A DNA stretch of 33,977 bases, taken from contig CAMLKG010000042.1 in assembly GCA_946480695.1 (NCBI GenBank), forward strand, positions 1 through 33,977, given 5' to 3'. Source of the DNA: an uncultured Cellvibrio sp. (GTDB lineage: Bacteria; Pseudomonadota; Gammaproteobacteria; Pseudomonadales; Cellvibrionaceae). The notes under the pieces were generated by a model that was not told the origin of the DNA, did not search any database, and worked only from the letters and a program-made list of their open reading frames with translations. Below, piece by piece: positions 33,427-33,977 of this stretch (positions are counted from its first letter, which is position 1; the number at the start of each line of letters is the position of its first letter). Position numbers and translations under genes: made by a program.

Positions 33427-33977
33427 TCACACTGCCAGATACGCGTTTTCCACCCAGTCTTTTTGTAATTCCGGCAATGCCTTGTCGTTAGTGGATTGCA
33501 ACGATTTTTTATTCTCCAACTTGGCACCAACCTGAGGCCAACTTGCTACCAACTTTTGATCTTTTAACCCCAACTTCTTTTTGTCGTACTGTAATTTTTC
33601 TGCATCTACCAAGCCCATTAGATGTTGTTGCTGCTCTTCAACATTACCGCTGTACAACAACTCGTATTCCATCAACAGGCCACGACCACCGCGATGCACT
33701 AACAGATATTCCATTTCCTCTAATCGCTTGCAGTGGATTTTTAATTGGTTATCGCTCCACTGGATATGCTCGCGTATTTGCTTGCGACTAAAACGAAAGT
33801 CACGCTGCTCGATGCCGTCCACCTTGCAACACTGCGTCACCCAGCCCTGGATTTCCTTTAGCAGCTTGCGGGTTTGTGGCGGCAACTCATCCAGGGTCTT
33901 TCCTAACACTTCATGCGCGAGTTGGTTAGCCAGGGCAATATCACTGGCCGTTACTTCAATGTATTCCAATGTGCCCA
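33427..33977 (-). CDS. C-terminal part of a replication- or transposition-related protein
   Basis: The frame runs open into the window edge, so the 5' part is missing (a TTG at 33969 is unlikely to be the start). The visible 183 residues include a winged-helix-like segment (FRFSRKQIREHIQWSDNQLK, then EEMEYLLVHRGGRG). This could be the tail of a primase/helicase-like protein, as the other recombinase in the window also follows a DnaG-like protein. The family is not certain. Confidence 0.6.
   Translation of the reverse strand, partial: GTLEYIEVTASDIALANQLAHEVLGKTLDELPPQTRKLLKEIQGWVTQCCKVDGIEQRDFRFSRKQIREHIQWSDNQLKIHCKRLEEMEYLLVHRGGRGLLMEYELLYSGNVEEQQQHLMGLVDAEKLQYDKKKLGLKDQKLVASWPQVGAKLENKKSLQSTNDKALPELQKDWVENAYLAV

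Noticed and set aside
1..33977. CRISPR arrays, tRNA or rRNA genes
   Set aside because: No regularly spaced repeats, tRNA cloverleaf with anticodon arm, or rRNA sequence was seen anywhere in the window.

Overview
The window looks like an accessory, defence-rich part of a gammaproteobacterial chromosome. The evidence is Rhs core sequence of the RDYDP...GRYIESDPIGL type, AbiE, an IS21-type operon, a type III restriction-modification (R-M) locus and Xer-like recombinases. The genus cannot be fixed from the sequence. Nearly every gene is on the minus strand. By eye the left 11 kb is AT-rich, while the R-M locus and the right end are more GC-rich, as expected for modules of different origin.

Left part (1-11.5 kb). 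An orphan Rhs C-terminal tip with a phospholipase A2-like domain and a small membrane protein (probable immunity) lie downstream of a four-gene defence operon. In transcription order that operon encodes an SF2 helicase fused to a PD-(D/E)XK nuclease, a TIR-APAZ protein, a short inactive Argonaute and a KAP P-loop NTPase. The middle pair is a SPARTA system (short Argonaute plus TIR NADase). Upstream is an AbiEi/AbiEii type IV toxin-antitoxin pair whose promoter -10 lies inside a perfect 39-bp palindrome. A second 41-bp palindrome is centred 100 bp away, followed by a cloverleaf-like structure and an AbiEi-like antitoxin gene without a toxin.

Middle (11.8-19.1 kb). A tightly coupled five-gene operon (small ORF, IstA-like, IstB-like, TOPRIM/recombinase-arm fusion, tyrosine recombinase) looks like an IS21-type transposon that has gained a recombination module. 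Beside it are a small promoter-terminator unit, two proteins built from an AlpA-like domain and an unrecognised 347-aa protein.

R-M block (19.5-28.9 kb). It holds Mod, Res, an extra PD-(D/E)XK protein, a RelE-like/UvrD helicase fusion and an excisionase-like HTH protein. It is bracketed by two diverged direct repeats of about 200 bp, each with a minus-strand terminator.

Right end (29.2-34 kb). There are two candidate plus-strand small RNAs, one with a possible pseudoknot. A second orphan Rhs tip follows, coupled by ATGA overlaps to a probable immunity gene and an ABC-type ATPase gene. Then come a 44-codon secreted-peptide gene, a hairpin-rich region with an attC-like site, a second tyrosine recombinase and a truncated ORF at the edge. 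The two Rhs tips frame almost the whole island, so it probably grew inside an rhs locus.
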